Source: CAUZWH01 sp965224275
Lineage (GTDB): Bacteria; Pseudomonadota; Alphaproteobacteria; SHVV01
NCBI GenBank assembly: GCA_965224275.1
Contig: CBDCYR010000015.1
Coordinates: forward strand, 434,001-498,000
Direction of reading: 5' to 3'
DNA: 64,000 nucleotides
How positions within the stretch are numbered: the first letter of the stretch is position 1; every line of letters starts with the position of its first letter. The notes below the pieces were generated by a model. That model saw only the letters and a program-made list of their open reading frames with translations. It searched no databases and was not told the DNA's origin. The position numbers and the translations under genes were made by a program. This document shows, piece by piece, positions 51,177 through 58,332 of this stretch.

Positions 51177-52469
51177 CTATGAGCCATAACCGAGCAGCCG
51201 CGGCAACGCCGTCGCCAAACCTGGGACGTAGGTGATTAGCAGTAAAACGGCGATCTCGAGAACCAGGAATGGCCAGATCGCAACAACCAGTCGCTCGACC
51301 GAGATTTTGGCGATGTCGGATGCAACGAACAAACATACGCCAAGCGGCGGGGTGGCCAGGCCGATGATCAAATTGACACACATGATGATGCCAAAGGTCA
51401 GCGGGTCGAGGCCGATGCTGACCGCGACCGGCAACAACACGGGGACAAGAATAATAATCGCTGCCGATGTATCCATAACGGCACCGACCAACAGCAAAAA
51501 GATATTGATCAACAGAAGGATGACCCAACGTTCGGTCGTGAGTGACAGAACGATTTTCGCGAGCTGCTCGGGGATCTGCTCGGAACCCAGCATATCGGCA
51601 AAGATCCGCGCGGCACCGACAATGAACATGATCGACGCGGTCGTCATACCCGAACGCAGTAGGGCATCGCCTAGGTCTCGTAGAGTTAACTCGCGCAGCA
51701 CGAACACACCGATGATCATGGCGTAAAGCACGGCGACGGCCGCCGATTCGGTTGGTGTCATAACGCCACCGAAAATACCGCCGAGGATAATCACCGGCAT
51801 CAGCAGTGCGATCATCGCGTCTCGCGTCGTTTTCCAGGCAAATTCCCTCGTCACCGGCACTTCGCGCACGGGATAATTTCGGCGGCGGGCCATAACGTAA
51901 GACATCACCATCAAACCGACGCCGATGAGAACGCCAGGAACAACGCCGGCGAGGAACAGCCCACCAATCGAAACGCCGGCGGTTACGCCGAACAGCACCA
52001 TCGTAATGCTCGGAGGAATAATCGGTCCGATGATGGAGGAAGCCGCGGTGACCGCGGCGGCAAAGGGGCGGTCGTAGCCTTCCCGCTCCATGGCCGGGAT
52101 CATGATGCGGCCAATTGCGGCAGTGTCGGCGAGCGCAGAACCGGTAATGCCCGCGAACAGCATACTCGTCATGATATTGGCTTGCGCGAGGCCGCCACGA
52201 ATGCTGCCAACCAGAAGATTGGCAAAGTTCACGAGCCGAATTGTGATGCCGCCGCGATTCATCAAATCGCCGGCCAGCACAAAAAACGGTACCGCCATGA
52301 GCGGAAACGAATCCATCCCGTTCAGCATGCTGTTGGGTACGATGATCCACGGTGCCGAAGACCCGACCATCTGAATTGCCACGATCGATGCCAACCCAAT
52401 GCAAAACGCGATCGGCACGCCCAGAGCAAGAAGCACGAGCATAACGATCAACATGACCACCCCGATCAT
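51177..52469 (-). CDS. dctM: TRAP transporter large permease (DctM)
   Basis: 430 residues with about 12 hydrophobic helices. Landmarks: VPIAFCIGLASIVAIQ at the start, FPLMAVPFFVLAGDLMNRGGIT, ITGSALADTAAIGRIMIPAM and GVITPTESAAVAV-like GGVMTPTESAAVAVLY, all typical of DctM. It is the sodium-coupled import channel of a tripartite ATP-independent transporter. Start overlaps the DctQ stop (ATGA), coupling the two. Confidence 0.94.
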   Translation of the reverse strand: MIGVVMLIVMLVLLALGVPIAFCIGLASIVAIQMVGSSAPWIIVPNSMLNGMDSFPLMAVPFFVLAGDLMNRGGITIRLVNFANLLVGSIRGGLAQANIMTSMLFAGITGSALADTAAIGRIMIPAMEREGYDRPFAAAVTAASSIIGPIIPPSITMVLFGVTAGVSIGGLFLAGVVPGVLIGVGLMVMSYVMARRRNYPVREVPVTREFAWKTTRDAMIALLMPVIILGGIFGGVMTPTESAAVAVLYAMIIGVFVLRELTLRDLGDALLRSGMTTASIMFIVGAARIFADMLGSEQIPEQLAKIVLSLTTERWVILLLINIFLLLVGAVMDTSAAIIILVPVLLPVAVSIGLDPLTFGIIMCVNLIIGLATPPLGVCLFVASDIAKISVERLVVAIWPFLVLEIAVLLLITYVPGLATALPRLLGYGS

Positions 52470-52981
52470 GCCGAATCGTCTTCATTTGGGGCGAACGGCA
52501 GCCGCGGGGGCCGAACTCCAGCGTCCTCACGACGAAGCGTGACCATGCCTAGGTGAAACAGCATCAAAGCAGCGCCGAGCGGCATTGCCAGATTGGGAAT
52601 CGACATCGACCATTCAAGGGCCGCAGACCGTTGGCGGCCGGCGCGATCGGTCATGTCAACTCCAAACCACAGGAGCATCCCAAGAAAGAATACAACCACA
52701 CCGCGGGCGAACCAGCCAACAAGCAGCTTTGGCCAATTCTCAAGACGGTTGACGACAAACGTCACCGCAATATGCCCGCCGTAGCGGACTACCAATCCGG
52801 CCCCCAGCATCGTCAGCCAGACCATCGCAAAGCGTGCGAGTTCTTCTGGCCATGGCAGAGCGGCGTTGAGGACGTAGCGGAAGAAGACGCCGGCTAGTAT
52901 CGAACCAACCATCGTCAACATAAGAAGAACGACGGCAATTGACGTCAGCCAGATGATTGCGCGGTCGATTCTTGTTAGCAC
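52466..52981 (-). CDS. dctQ: TRAP transporter small permease (DctQ)
   Basis: 171 residues with four membrane helices. The first helix (AIIWLTSIAVVLLMLTMVGS), the RYVLNAALPWPEELARFAMVWLTMLGAG signature (landmark) and GHIAV are typical of DctQ. It follows the binding protein after a 116-bp gap that holds a strong hairpin. Forms a complex with the downstream DctM. Confidence 0.92.
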   Translation of the reverse strand: MLTRIDRAIIWLTSIAVVLLMLTMVGSILAGVFFRYVLNAALPWPEELARFAMVWLTMLGAGLVVRYGGHIAVTFVVNRLENWPKLLVGWFARGVVVFFLGMLLWFGVDMTDRAGRQRSAALEWSMSIPNLAMPLGAALMLFHLGMVTLRREDAGVRPPRLPFAPNEDDSA

Positions 52982-53050
52982 ACGCGCGCCCTCACCGTGT
53001 CGATTCCATAGCCGCCGCCACGCTGCTTCGGTTCCTCATCCGAGAAAACT

Positions 53051-53076
53051 TGAGGGCCGGCACAGGCCGGCCCTCA
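53051..53076 (-). terminator. Strong hairpin between dctP and dctQ
   Basis: TGAGGGCCGG (53051-53060) and CCGGCCCTCA (53067-53076) form a perfect GC-rich 10-bp stem with a 6-base loop; on the minus strand it is followed by AGTTTTC. It lies about 20 bp after the dctP stop and is likely an attenuating terminator or 3' stabilising stem that makes binding protein more abundant than the membrane subunits. Confidence 0.7.
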
Positions 53077-53097
53077 ATCAATGTTCAGTTAGCCGAT

Positions 53098-54132
53098 TTA
53101 GTTGGACTTCAGCTTGTTTTCCGCTTCGGCGACTGCTTTGAGGATATCGTTGACCCATTGCTCGTCGATCTGGCTACGCACGTAGGCTTCTGCCGGCGGG
53201 CGACCCTTCTCGCGGAACATGGCGTACTCTTCGGGCGTCGGCGAATACACTTCAATTCCCTTCTCACGCAGCTTCCCGATCGCCGTGCGCTCGCCCAGCA
53301 CCGCCGTGGCCCGGCCCACCGTCAAGGCGACTCGGTCAGCATGGACCACCAAGTCTTGAATGTTCTTCGGGAGCGATTTGAAGAAGTCGTTGTTGATGAC
53401 GGTGGAATGGAAGCTGTAGAGATGGCGGTCGACCGTCAGATACTTCTGCTGCTCGTAGAACTTCATCAGGAAGAACAGCCCGGGAGGGTTCTCCATCCCG
53501 TCGACGACCTTTTGCTGTAGTGACGTATAGACCTCAGGCCAGGGGATCGGCGTGGGATTGGCGCCAAGTCCCTTCATCATCGCCATGTGCGCCGGGTTCT
53601 CCATCGTGCGGATTTTGAGACCGGCGAGGTCGCTAGGCGTCTTTACGACCTTTTTGCTGTTAAAAAGACTGCGAAAGCCGCTCTCGGAGTGACTGAGAAA
53701 GCGGATACCGGTCGTCTTCAAGAAGGCGGCGTTGTATTTCTTGCCAAACCAGCCATCCATCACTTCCCAGACCACCGCTGAAGAGCCGAACAGGAACGGC
53801 ATGCCAAGCACCAGCCCCGGCTTGAAGAAAGTCGGGTGCAGGCCTTCGCTGATGTTGGCCATCTGGTTGATGCCGTTTTGAACTTTTTCGAGCTGCTGAC
53901 GTTCGTTGCCAGCTTTGTTCGCACCAAGAATACGGACCTCAACCGCGCCCTTTGATCCGGCTTCAACGGCCTCTTTGAATACGATGGCATAGGCGTGCTG
54001 GTCGGATTGAATCGTTTCCGGCATGCCGTGCGAGAAGCGAATAACATAATCGGCTGCGGTCGCGGTCGTCGTGAGTAGCGCGGCCGCCCCAAGCGCGATG
54101 ATCGATGTCGATAGAAATGAACGTCTCATCAT
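53098..54132 (-). CDS. dctP: TRAP transporter solute-binding protein (DctP)
   Basis: 344 residues from the ATG at 54132, which has GGGAGGA 8 bp upstream; a six-codon extension is less likely. Signal peptide ends at TATAA|DYVIR. Motifs: IRFSHGMPETIQSDQHAYA, LAGLKIRTMENPAHMAMMKGLGANPTPIPWPEVYTSLQ with the ligand Arg (about residue 170) and VDGMENPP. It captures a carboxylate or ectoine-like solute in the periplasm and hands it to DctQM. Confidence 0.94.
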   Translation of the reverse strand: MMRRSFLSTSIIALGAAALLTTTATAADYVIRFSHGMPETIQSDQHAYAIVFKEAVEAGSKGAVEVRILGANKAGNERQQLEKVQNGINQMANISEGLHPTFFKPGLVLGMPFLFGSSAVVWEVMDGWFGKKYNAAFLKTTGIRFLSHSESGFRSLFNSKKVVKTPSDLAGLKIRTMENPAHMAMMKGLGANPTPIPWPEVYTSLQQKVVDGMENPPGLFFLMKFYEQQKYLTVDRHLYSFHSTVINNDFFKSLPKNIQDLVVHADRVALTVGRATAVLGERTAIGKLREKGIEVYSPTPEEYAMFREKGRPPAEAYVRSQIDEQWVNDILKAVAEAENKLKSN

Positions 54133-54207
54133 GTCTTTTTCCTCCCTCAACGAGACTCAGGCTTAGCCTGAGTTCAGGTAGTCGGAACCTAGCAAACACA
54201 CCGCCGA

Positions 54208-55434
54208 TTACAAACTACGGTTGCGCCGATTTTTGACCGGCATGGTGGTGGTTAGCACGATGAGGGCGCAACCGATGCCAGCAATAATCAAGTAAACATC
54301 CGCAAAAGAGTGACCTCGGGATACCCATTGCCCGGCCGCCCAATTACCAATCGCTGCGGCAATGCCAACGCACACCAAGGTAATGCCAATGACCCGCATC
54401 GCCGGCCCCGGCGCCAGGAACTGATTGACGTAGGTCGAAATCAGGCCCCAGAGCGTGAAGTACATCAGACCGAAGCCGATTCCGGCGCCGTAGACCATCG
54501 GGGGTGTCGGCAAAAAGACCATGATCAAGGCGCTGACGACGAAAACCGCAAATAATCCGCGCAACGCTAACGGTAGACCAAAGCGGTCCGCGACCCCGCC
54601 GACGACGAAGCCGGTGGCAGCACCGGTGATCCCCAGAACCGCCCACACCGAGCCGACCAGCGTTGCCGGATGCCCGACCTCGGTTTCAAGATAAGCGCCG
54701 AGATAGGTTAGGAATGGAACCGCAGCGAAGCCGGCAAGAATACTGAACAGGCAGGCGTACAGCATCGCCGGATGGCGCAGCCCAATCGGGTTATCGTCGC
54801 CCGCTTCGGGCTCGGCGGCACGCATACTTTGGGTGGAATCGCCCAGCGCGCCGCATCGGAACAAAGCCACACCGGTGATGACCGCGATAATCAGCGTGGT
54901 TACGCCGGTGAGTACCCAGGCGCCGCTGGTACCCAGGTCCGGCAAGGCGCGTGCGACGATGACACCATTGGCGCAAACCCCCCAGGCCGATCCCGTGGCG
55001 GCAACGGTCAGCGCCTGCCCGCGGCGTCGCGCCGGCACGTAAACACCGGCCAAAGCGGAGATGGCGGCCCAATTGACGGCGGCACTTGCGCTCATCGCTG
55101 CGACCAAACACCCGATCGCCCAGGCCGACTCTGCAATCGCTGTCCCCAGAAGACAGACCGCGGCAAGGCCAACCGACGCGAGGGTCAACCGACCGGCGCC
55201 AAGCTTTGGACCGATCACGCCGGCAAACAGCGACCCCACCATATACGCAACCTGCGACCCGCCCGTGATGTTCGCGGTCGTGGCGTAACTCAAACCATGC
55301 TGGACGCGCATTGTTGGCAATAGCGCGGGAAACAGAAAATAACCGAACCCATGAGTCGCGGCGATACACAAGGCCAGGGGTAGAAAAAGCCCCCAGACCG
55401 ATCTTGTTGACATGGATTGCGCAGGTTGAGCCAC
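54208..55434 (-). CDS. MFS transporter
   Basis: 408 residues with 12 predicted helices (first at SVWGLFLPLALCIAATHGFG, last near SFADVYLIIAGIGCALIVL). The helix 2-3 loop GVIGPKLGAGRLTL is a weak motif A. It resembles the YbfB/CynX-type uniporters. It sits between the TRAP binding-protein gene and a RidA gene, all on the minus strand; it may export or import a related metabolite. Substrate unknown. Confidence 0.82.
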   Translation of the reverse strand: MAQPAQSMSTRSVWGLFLPLALCIAATHGFGYFLFPALLPTMRVQHGLSYATTANITGGSQVAYMVGSLFAGVIGPKLGAGRLTLASVGLAAVCLLGTAIAESAWAIGCLVAAMSASAAVNWAAISALAGVYVPARRRGQALTVAATGSAWGVCANGVIVARALPDLGTSGAWVLTGVTTLIIAVITGVALFRCGALGDSTQSMRAAEPEAGDDNPIGLRHPAMLYACLFSILAGFAAVPFLTYLGAYLETEVGHPATLVGSVWAVLGITGAATGFVVGGVADRFGLPLALRGLFAVFVVSALIMVFLPTPPMVYGAGIGFGLMYFTLWGLISTYVNQFLAPGPAMRVIGITLVCVGIAAAIGNWAAGQWVSRGHSFADVYLIIAGIGCALIVLTTTMPVKNRRNRSL

Positions 55435-55477
55435 TCGGAGCTGCGGTCTTTGTCTTTGGCGTGCCGGGATCGGGCTT

Positions 55478-55876
55478 TTATTTGGGTGGTAGACGCGCGG
55501 CCACTTCGATTTCGATCTTCATGCGCGGGTCGACCAGACCGGCAACAAACGCGGTCAACGCCGGCTTCACCGATTGGAAGTGTTCGCCAATCACGGGAAC
55601 GACGACCTCCCAATCGGCTACATCCGTGATAATGACGGTGGCGCGTACGATATCGGCCAGCGTGCAATCCGCCTTACCGAGAAAATCGGTCAAGTTGTGA
55701 AACGCCTGGCGGGTCTGGACTGCGACATCTTCAGAAATCGAGCCGTCCGAGTAGTCGAACCCGGCGGTCCCTGAATCGGCTGCGTGCACCGTGACCAAGC
55801 CCTCGTCCACCACGACACGGCTGTAGCCGATGACGTCCTCGAACTTAGATCCTCCGGAAATACGCTGAATTGTCAT
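55478..55876 (-). CDS. RidA family protein (Rid subfamily)
   Basis: 132 residues, one YjgF/YER057c/UK114 domain. HAADSGTAGFDYSDGSISEDVAVQTRQAFHNL, LADIVRATVIITDVADW and KIEIEVAARLPPK mark the trimeric fold (landmarks). The conserved Arg of canonical RidA (in the VR-x-x-V segment) is at RATVII. It scavenges reactive enamine/imine intermediates or has a specialised role near an amino-acid catabolic enzyme such as the cyclodeaminase upstream. Its ribosome site abuts the CTAG end of the inverted-repeat element. Confidence 0.87.
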   Translation of the reverse strand: MTIQRISGGSKFEDVIGYSRVVVDEGLVTVHAADSGTAGFDYSDGSISEDVAVQTRQAFHNLTDFLGKADCTLADIVRATVIITDVADWEVVVPVIGEHFQSVKPALTAFVAGLVDPRMKIEIEVAARLPPK

Positions 55877-55884
55877 CTCGGCTC

Positions 55885-56165
55885 CTAGTGGATGGAATCC
55901 AACATATGATACCCATACGATCGCGTATGCCGGTAGCTCGGCAGGAGGAAGCCCGCAGGCGATGCCCCAAGGGACCGTTGGGCATCGTCGAGGGGTTTCG
56001 ACGCACCGGGGACCGGGATACGCGACCCGCAGGGCGGCTTGCCGAGCTCACCGGCTGCGTTACGCAAAGCTTCCGATGCGGCCGGCATCGCCACGCTTCG
56101 CGCGCCTAACCGGTGAACTCGGCAAGCCGTCGTATGGGTACCATATGTTGGATTTCATCCACTAG
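55885..56165. repeat. 281-bp nested inverted-repeat element (MITE-like)
   Basis: The ends (55885-55920 and 56130-56165) are 36-bp inverted repeats with 34 identities, starting CTAGTGGATG. Inside is a second inverted pair CGGCTTGCCGAGCTCACCGG (56035-56054) with 56110-56129 (19 of 20), and a hairpin built from CGATGCCCCAA and TTGGGCATCG (55960-55987). No credible ORF. CTAG at both ends may be a target duplication of the IS5 type. The right CTAG holds the stop codon of the cyclodeaminase gene. Confidence 0.8.
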
Positions 56166-57169
56166 TCGTGATCGCCACCAATATCGATCACCGTGCCGAG
56201 ACCGAGTTCAATGGCGCGGCGCTCGATATGCTGGGCCGTTACCAGGTCTTGGATCGGCACGCCGATCGATTTGTAGTAGGTGATTTCCTCGTCGTTTTCA
56301 CGTCCCGGGCGCTCGCTAGCGACGAGCTCGGCAATTTGAGCTACCTGGTCGCGCCCGATTATCCCCTCGCTAATAGGAATCAACAGATCGCCGGCCTCGT
56401 CGAGGCAGTCGGTTCGACTGTCGATCACCCATTTCGACGCCCGCTGGATGGTTGTGCTATCGACCTCCCGTGAGGTTGCTTCATAGGCACCGGCAGCGGC
56501 CACAAATGTTCCGGCCTTTAGCGCTTCACCTGGGAACGTCGGCTGCTTCGCGGTGGTTGCAGCAACCACGATGTCAGCTTCCCGAACGGCCGTCTCGCGT
56601 GATTCCACGACCTCGATGTCGCGCGGGACCTTACCGCCCGTTTTTTCCATCCGATCGAGGAAATCGCGGGCCCGCGCTTCGGATCGAGTCGACAGCCAGA
56701 TTTTCTCGAGGGGACAAACTTCTACCAGTGCTTCGATCTGATTTCGCGCCACGCGCCCGGCACCAATTACCGCAACCGTTCGTGAACCCGGGCGTGCGAG
56801 GTAGCGGGCCGCCAAGCCGGTTCCGGCACCGGTGCGAAGGTCGGTCAAATACCCTGCTTCCATCACGGTTCTTGGCTGACCGGTCTCGCCGTCGAAAAGA
56901 GCGACCAGGGCGTTCATACGCGGGACACCGCGGCCATCATTGCCGTAGAAGTCGCACACCACTTTGACGCCAAACCCGGCGCCCTCGGTGAGGACGGACG
57001 GGTTGAAGATGATCGCACCGGGCGGGTCCCTAGAAACGGCAAAACTGCGCAAGCCCTCGATCGACCGCTCTCGGGCGAGTAACGCGAACGCTTCTACCTG
57101 AATATCGATCGCCGCCGCCATATCGACCGCAGCGCGGCAGTCACTCTCCGATAGGATGCGAAGCTGCAT
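56162..57169 (-). CDS. Ornithine cyclodeaminase / mu-crystallin family protein
   Basis: 335 residues. N-terminal dimer region with the substrate part FGVKVVCDFYGND, then a Rossmann domain: RTVAVIGAGRVARNQIEAL (GxGxxA, about residues 129-147), SRSEARARDFL, DIVVAATTAKQPTF and the conserved DLRTGAGTGLAARYLA. Members deaminate ornithine or reduce cyclic imino acids with NAD(P)H; EutC of ectoine clusters belongs here. The GGDHD C terminus ends directly at the CTAG of the inverted-repeat element. Transcribed towards RidA, MFS and TRAP genes. Confidence 0.88.
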   Translation of the reverse strand: MQLRILSESDCRAAVDMAAAIDIQVEAFALLARERSIEGLRSFAVSRDPPGAIIFNPSVLTEGAGFGVKVVCDFYGNDGRGVPRMNALVALFDGETGQPRTVMEAGYLTDLRTGAGTGLAARYLARPGSRTVAVIGAGRVARNQIEALVEVCPLEKIWLSTRSEARARDFLDRMEKTGGKVPRDIEVVESRETAVREADIVVAATTAKQPTFPGEALKAGTFVAAAGAYEATSREVDSTTIQRASKWVIDSRTDCLDEAGDLLIPISEGIIGRDQVAQIAELVASERPGRENDEEITYYKSIGVPIQDLVTAQHIERRAIELGLGTVIDIGGDHD

Positions 57170-57262
57170 CCCGGCCCTCCCCTGGTATTTTGTTGGCTTA
57201 GCCGCGCGGACGGTACGGGCGCAATCGGCACGCTGTCAACGCGTGCCTGGCGATGGCCTGGT

Positions 57263-57802
57263 TTAGGCCACTCCTGAGAAAAACGCAGCGATTCGCAATC
57301 GAATCTCGTCGCTCACTTCGCGAATGGCGCGAGCTTCGGCATTTTGCTCGGCTGCCAGGGTGGCGTATTGAGACCTTAGAACGTTGTACGCAGCGAATGC
57401 GCGCGCGGTACCTGAAAACGCGACAGCGTTATCGGAACGGTCTTTGAGCGAGAACGTGACCGAAACCCGAACGTTTTGCCGAGTCGCGGTTTCATCTTTA
57501 GCGAACGCGACCGGTTGCTTCAAAATTGTTACCGCATAGTCCAAGTGATAACGCGGCGTCCTGGGAACTCCGAGCGGGTTCAGGCGATCGCGCAGATTGT
57601 TGTAAACCAATTGTTCGACGCGGCCGCGCGACACCGGAATAAAAATATTCTGCAGATTTGACGGAACGTCTGCGCGACCCGCACCACCGTCTTTTGATGC
57701 GTACATCGGGCGGAAACCGCAGCCGGCAACCATGATGCCGATGGCGAGGATGCTGACGAAACCGCCGACGATGCGGTGCAAAACGGTGTTGGTTACGGGC
57801 AT
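57263..57802 (-). CDS. lptE: LPS-assembly lipoprotein LptE
   Basis: 179 residues with a lipoprotein signal: hydrophobic run then VAGC (Cys28) and GFRPMY. The mature part matches alphaproteobacterial LptE: NIFIPVSRGRVEQLVYNNLRDRLNPLG, YHLDYAV and the C-terminal ARAIREVSDEIRLRIAAFF helix. It plugs LptD in the outer membrane for LPS insertion. It normally lies between leuS and holA; here it is alone between a cyclodeaminase and a divergent RidA gene. Confidence 0.87.
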   Translation of the reverse strand: MPVTNTVLHRIVGGFVSILAIGIMVAGCGFRPMYASKDGGAGRADVPSNLQNIFIPVSRGRVEQLVYNNLRDRLNPLGVPRTPRYHLDYAVTILKQPVAFAKDETATRQNVRVSVTFSLKDRSDNAVAFSGTARAFAAYNVLRSQYATLAAEQNAEARAIREVSDEIRLRIAAFFSGVA

Positions 57803-57869
57803 TAACTCTGCTCCGGTTGTCGCTTCCTATACACTATGGGAGGGCGAACGAGAACACGGAGAGAGTTTC

Positions 57870-58265
57870 ATGAACGACCGCGTCGAATTTAATCCAAACT
57901 GGCCCTGGGCCAAGAGCTATCGAATTGCGCAGGCCGTGCGCGTGGGCACGACGATCTACGTATCGGGTCAAGTCGCGTTTGATCCTGACGGCAATGTCGT
58001 CGGCGACGGCGATATGGGCGCCCAATCTCGGCAAGTATTCAACAATATCCGAGACGTCCTGGCGGAGGCTGGCGCATCGATGGACGATGTCGTGAAAATT
58101 ACCGCCTTCCTCGTAGATCTCACGCGATACGGCGAGTACTCGACTGCACGCGCTGAAGCGTTTCCCAACAATATCCCGGCCAGCACCGCGGTATCGGCGC
58201 CGTCCCTGGTGATGCCCGAATTCCTGGTCGAGGTCGAAGCCATCGCGGAACTAACCGGCAATTAG
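57870..58265 (+). CDS. RidA family protein, second copy
   Basis: 131 residues; the start at 57870 has GGAGAG 6 bp upstream, better than the 46-codon upstream extension that overlaps lptE. Landmarks: VGTTIYVSGQVAFDPDGNVVG, FNNIRDVLAEAGASMDDVVKITAFLVDLTRYGEY and PEFLVEVEAIAEL. The Arg normally binding the substrate carboxylate is replaced in the VPxxRPxR-type loop (IPASTAVSAPSL), so the function may differ from imine deamination. Divergent from lptE. Confidence 0.87.
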   Translation: MNDRVEFNPNWPWAKSYRIAQAVRVGTTIYVSGQVAFDPDGNVVGDGDMGAQSRQVFNNIRDVLAEAGASMDDVVKITAFLVDLTRYGEYSTARAEAFPNNIPASTAVSAPSLVMPEFLVEVEAIAELTGN

Positions 58266-58332
58266 ATTACCGCCGCAATATCCTATGTCGTGAGCGCTTC
58301 TTTTCTGATGACGTCTGATTTTCCCTCGGCGG

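Noticed and set aside
51142..52530. 462-residue minus-strand ORF overlapping dctM
   Set aside because: Same strand, different frame from DctM; rich in Arg/Cys and without hydrophobic helices, unlike the real DctM frame.
55870..56165. Short ORFs across the inverted-repeat element
   Set aside because: They read through inverted repeats on either strand and have no protein-like composition.
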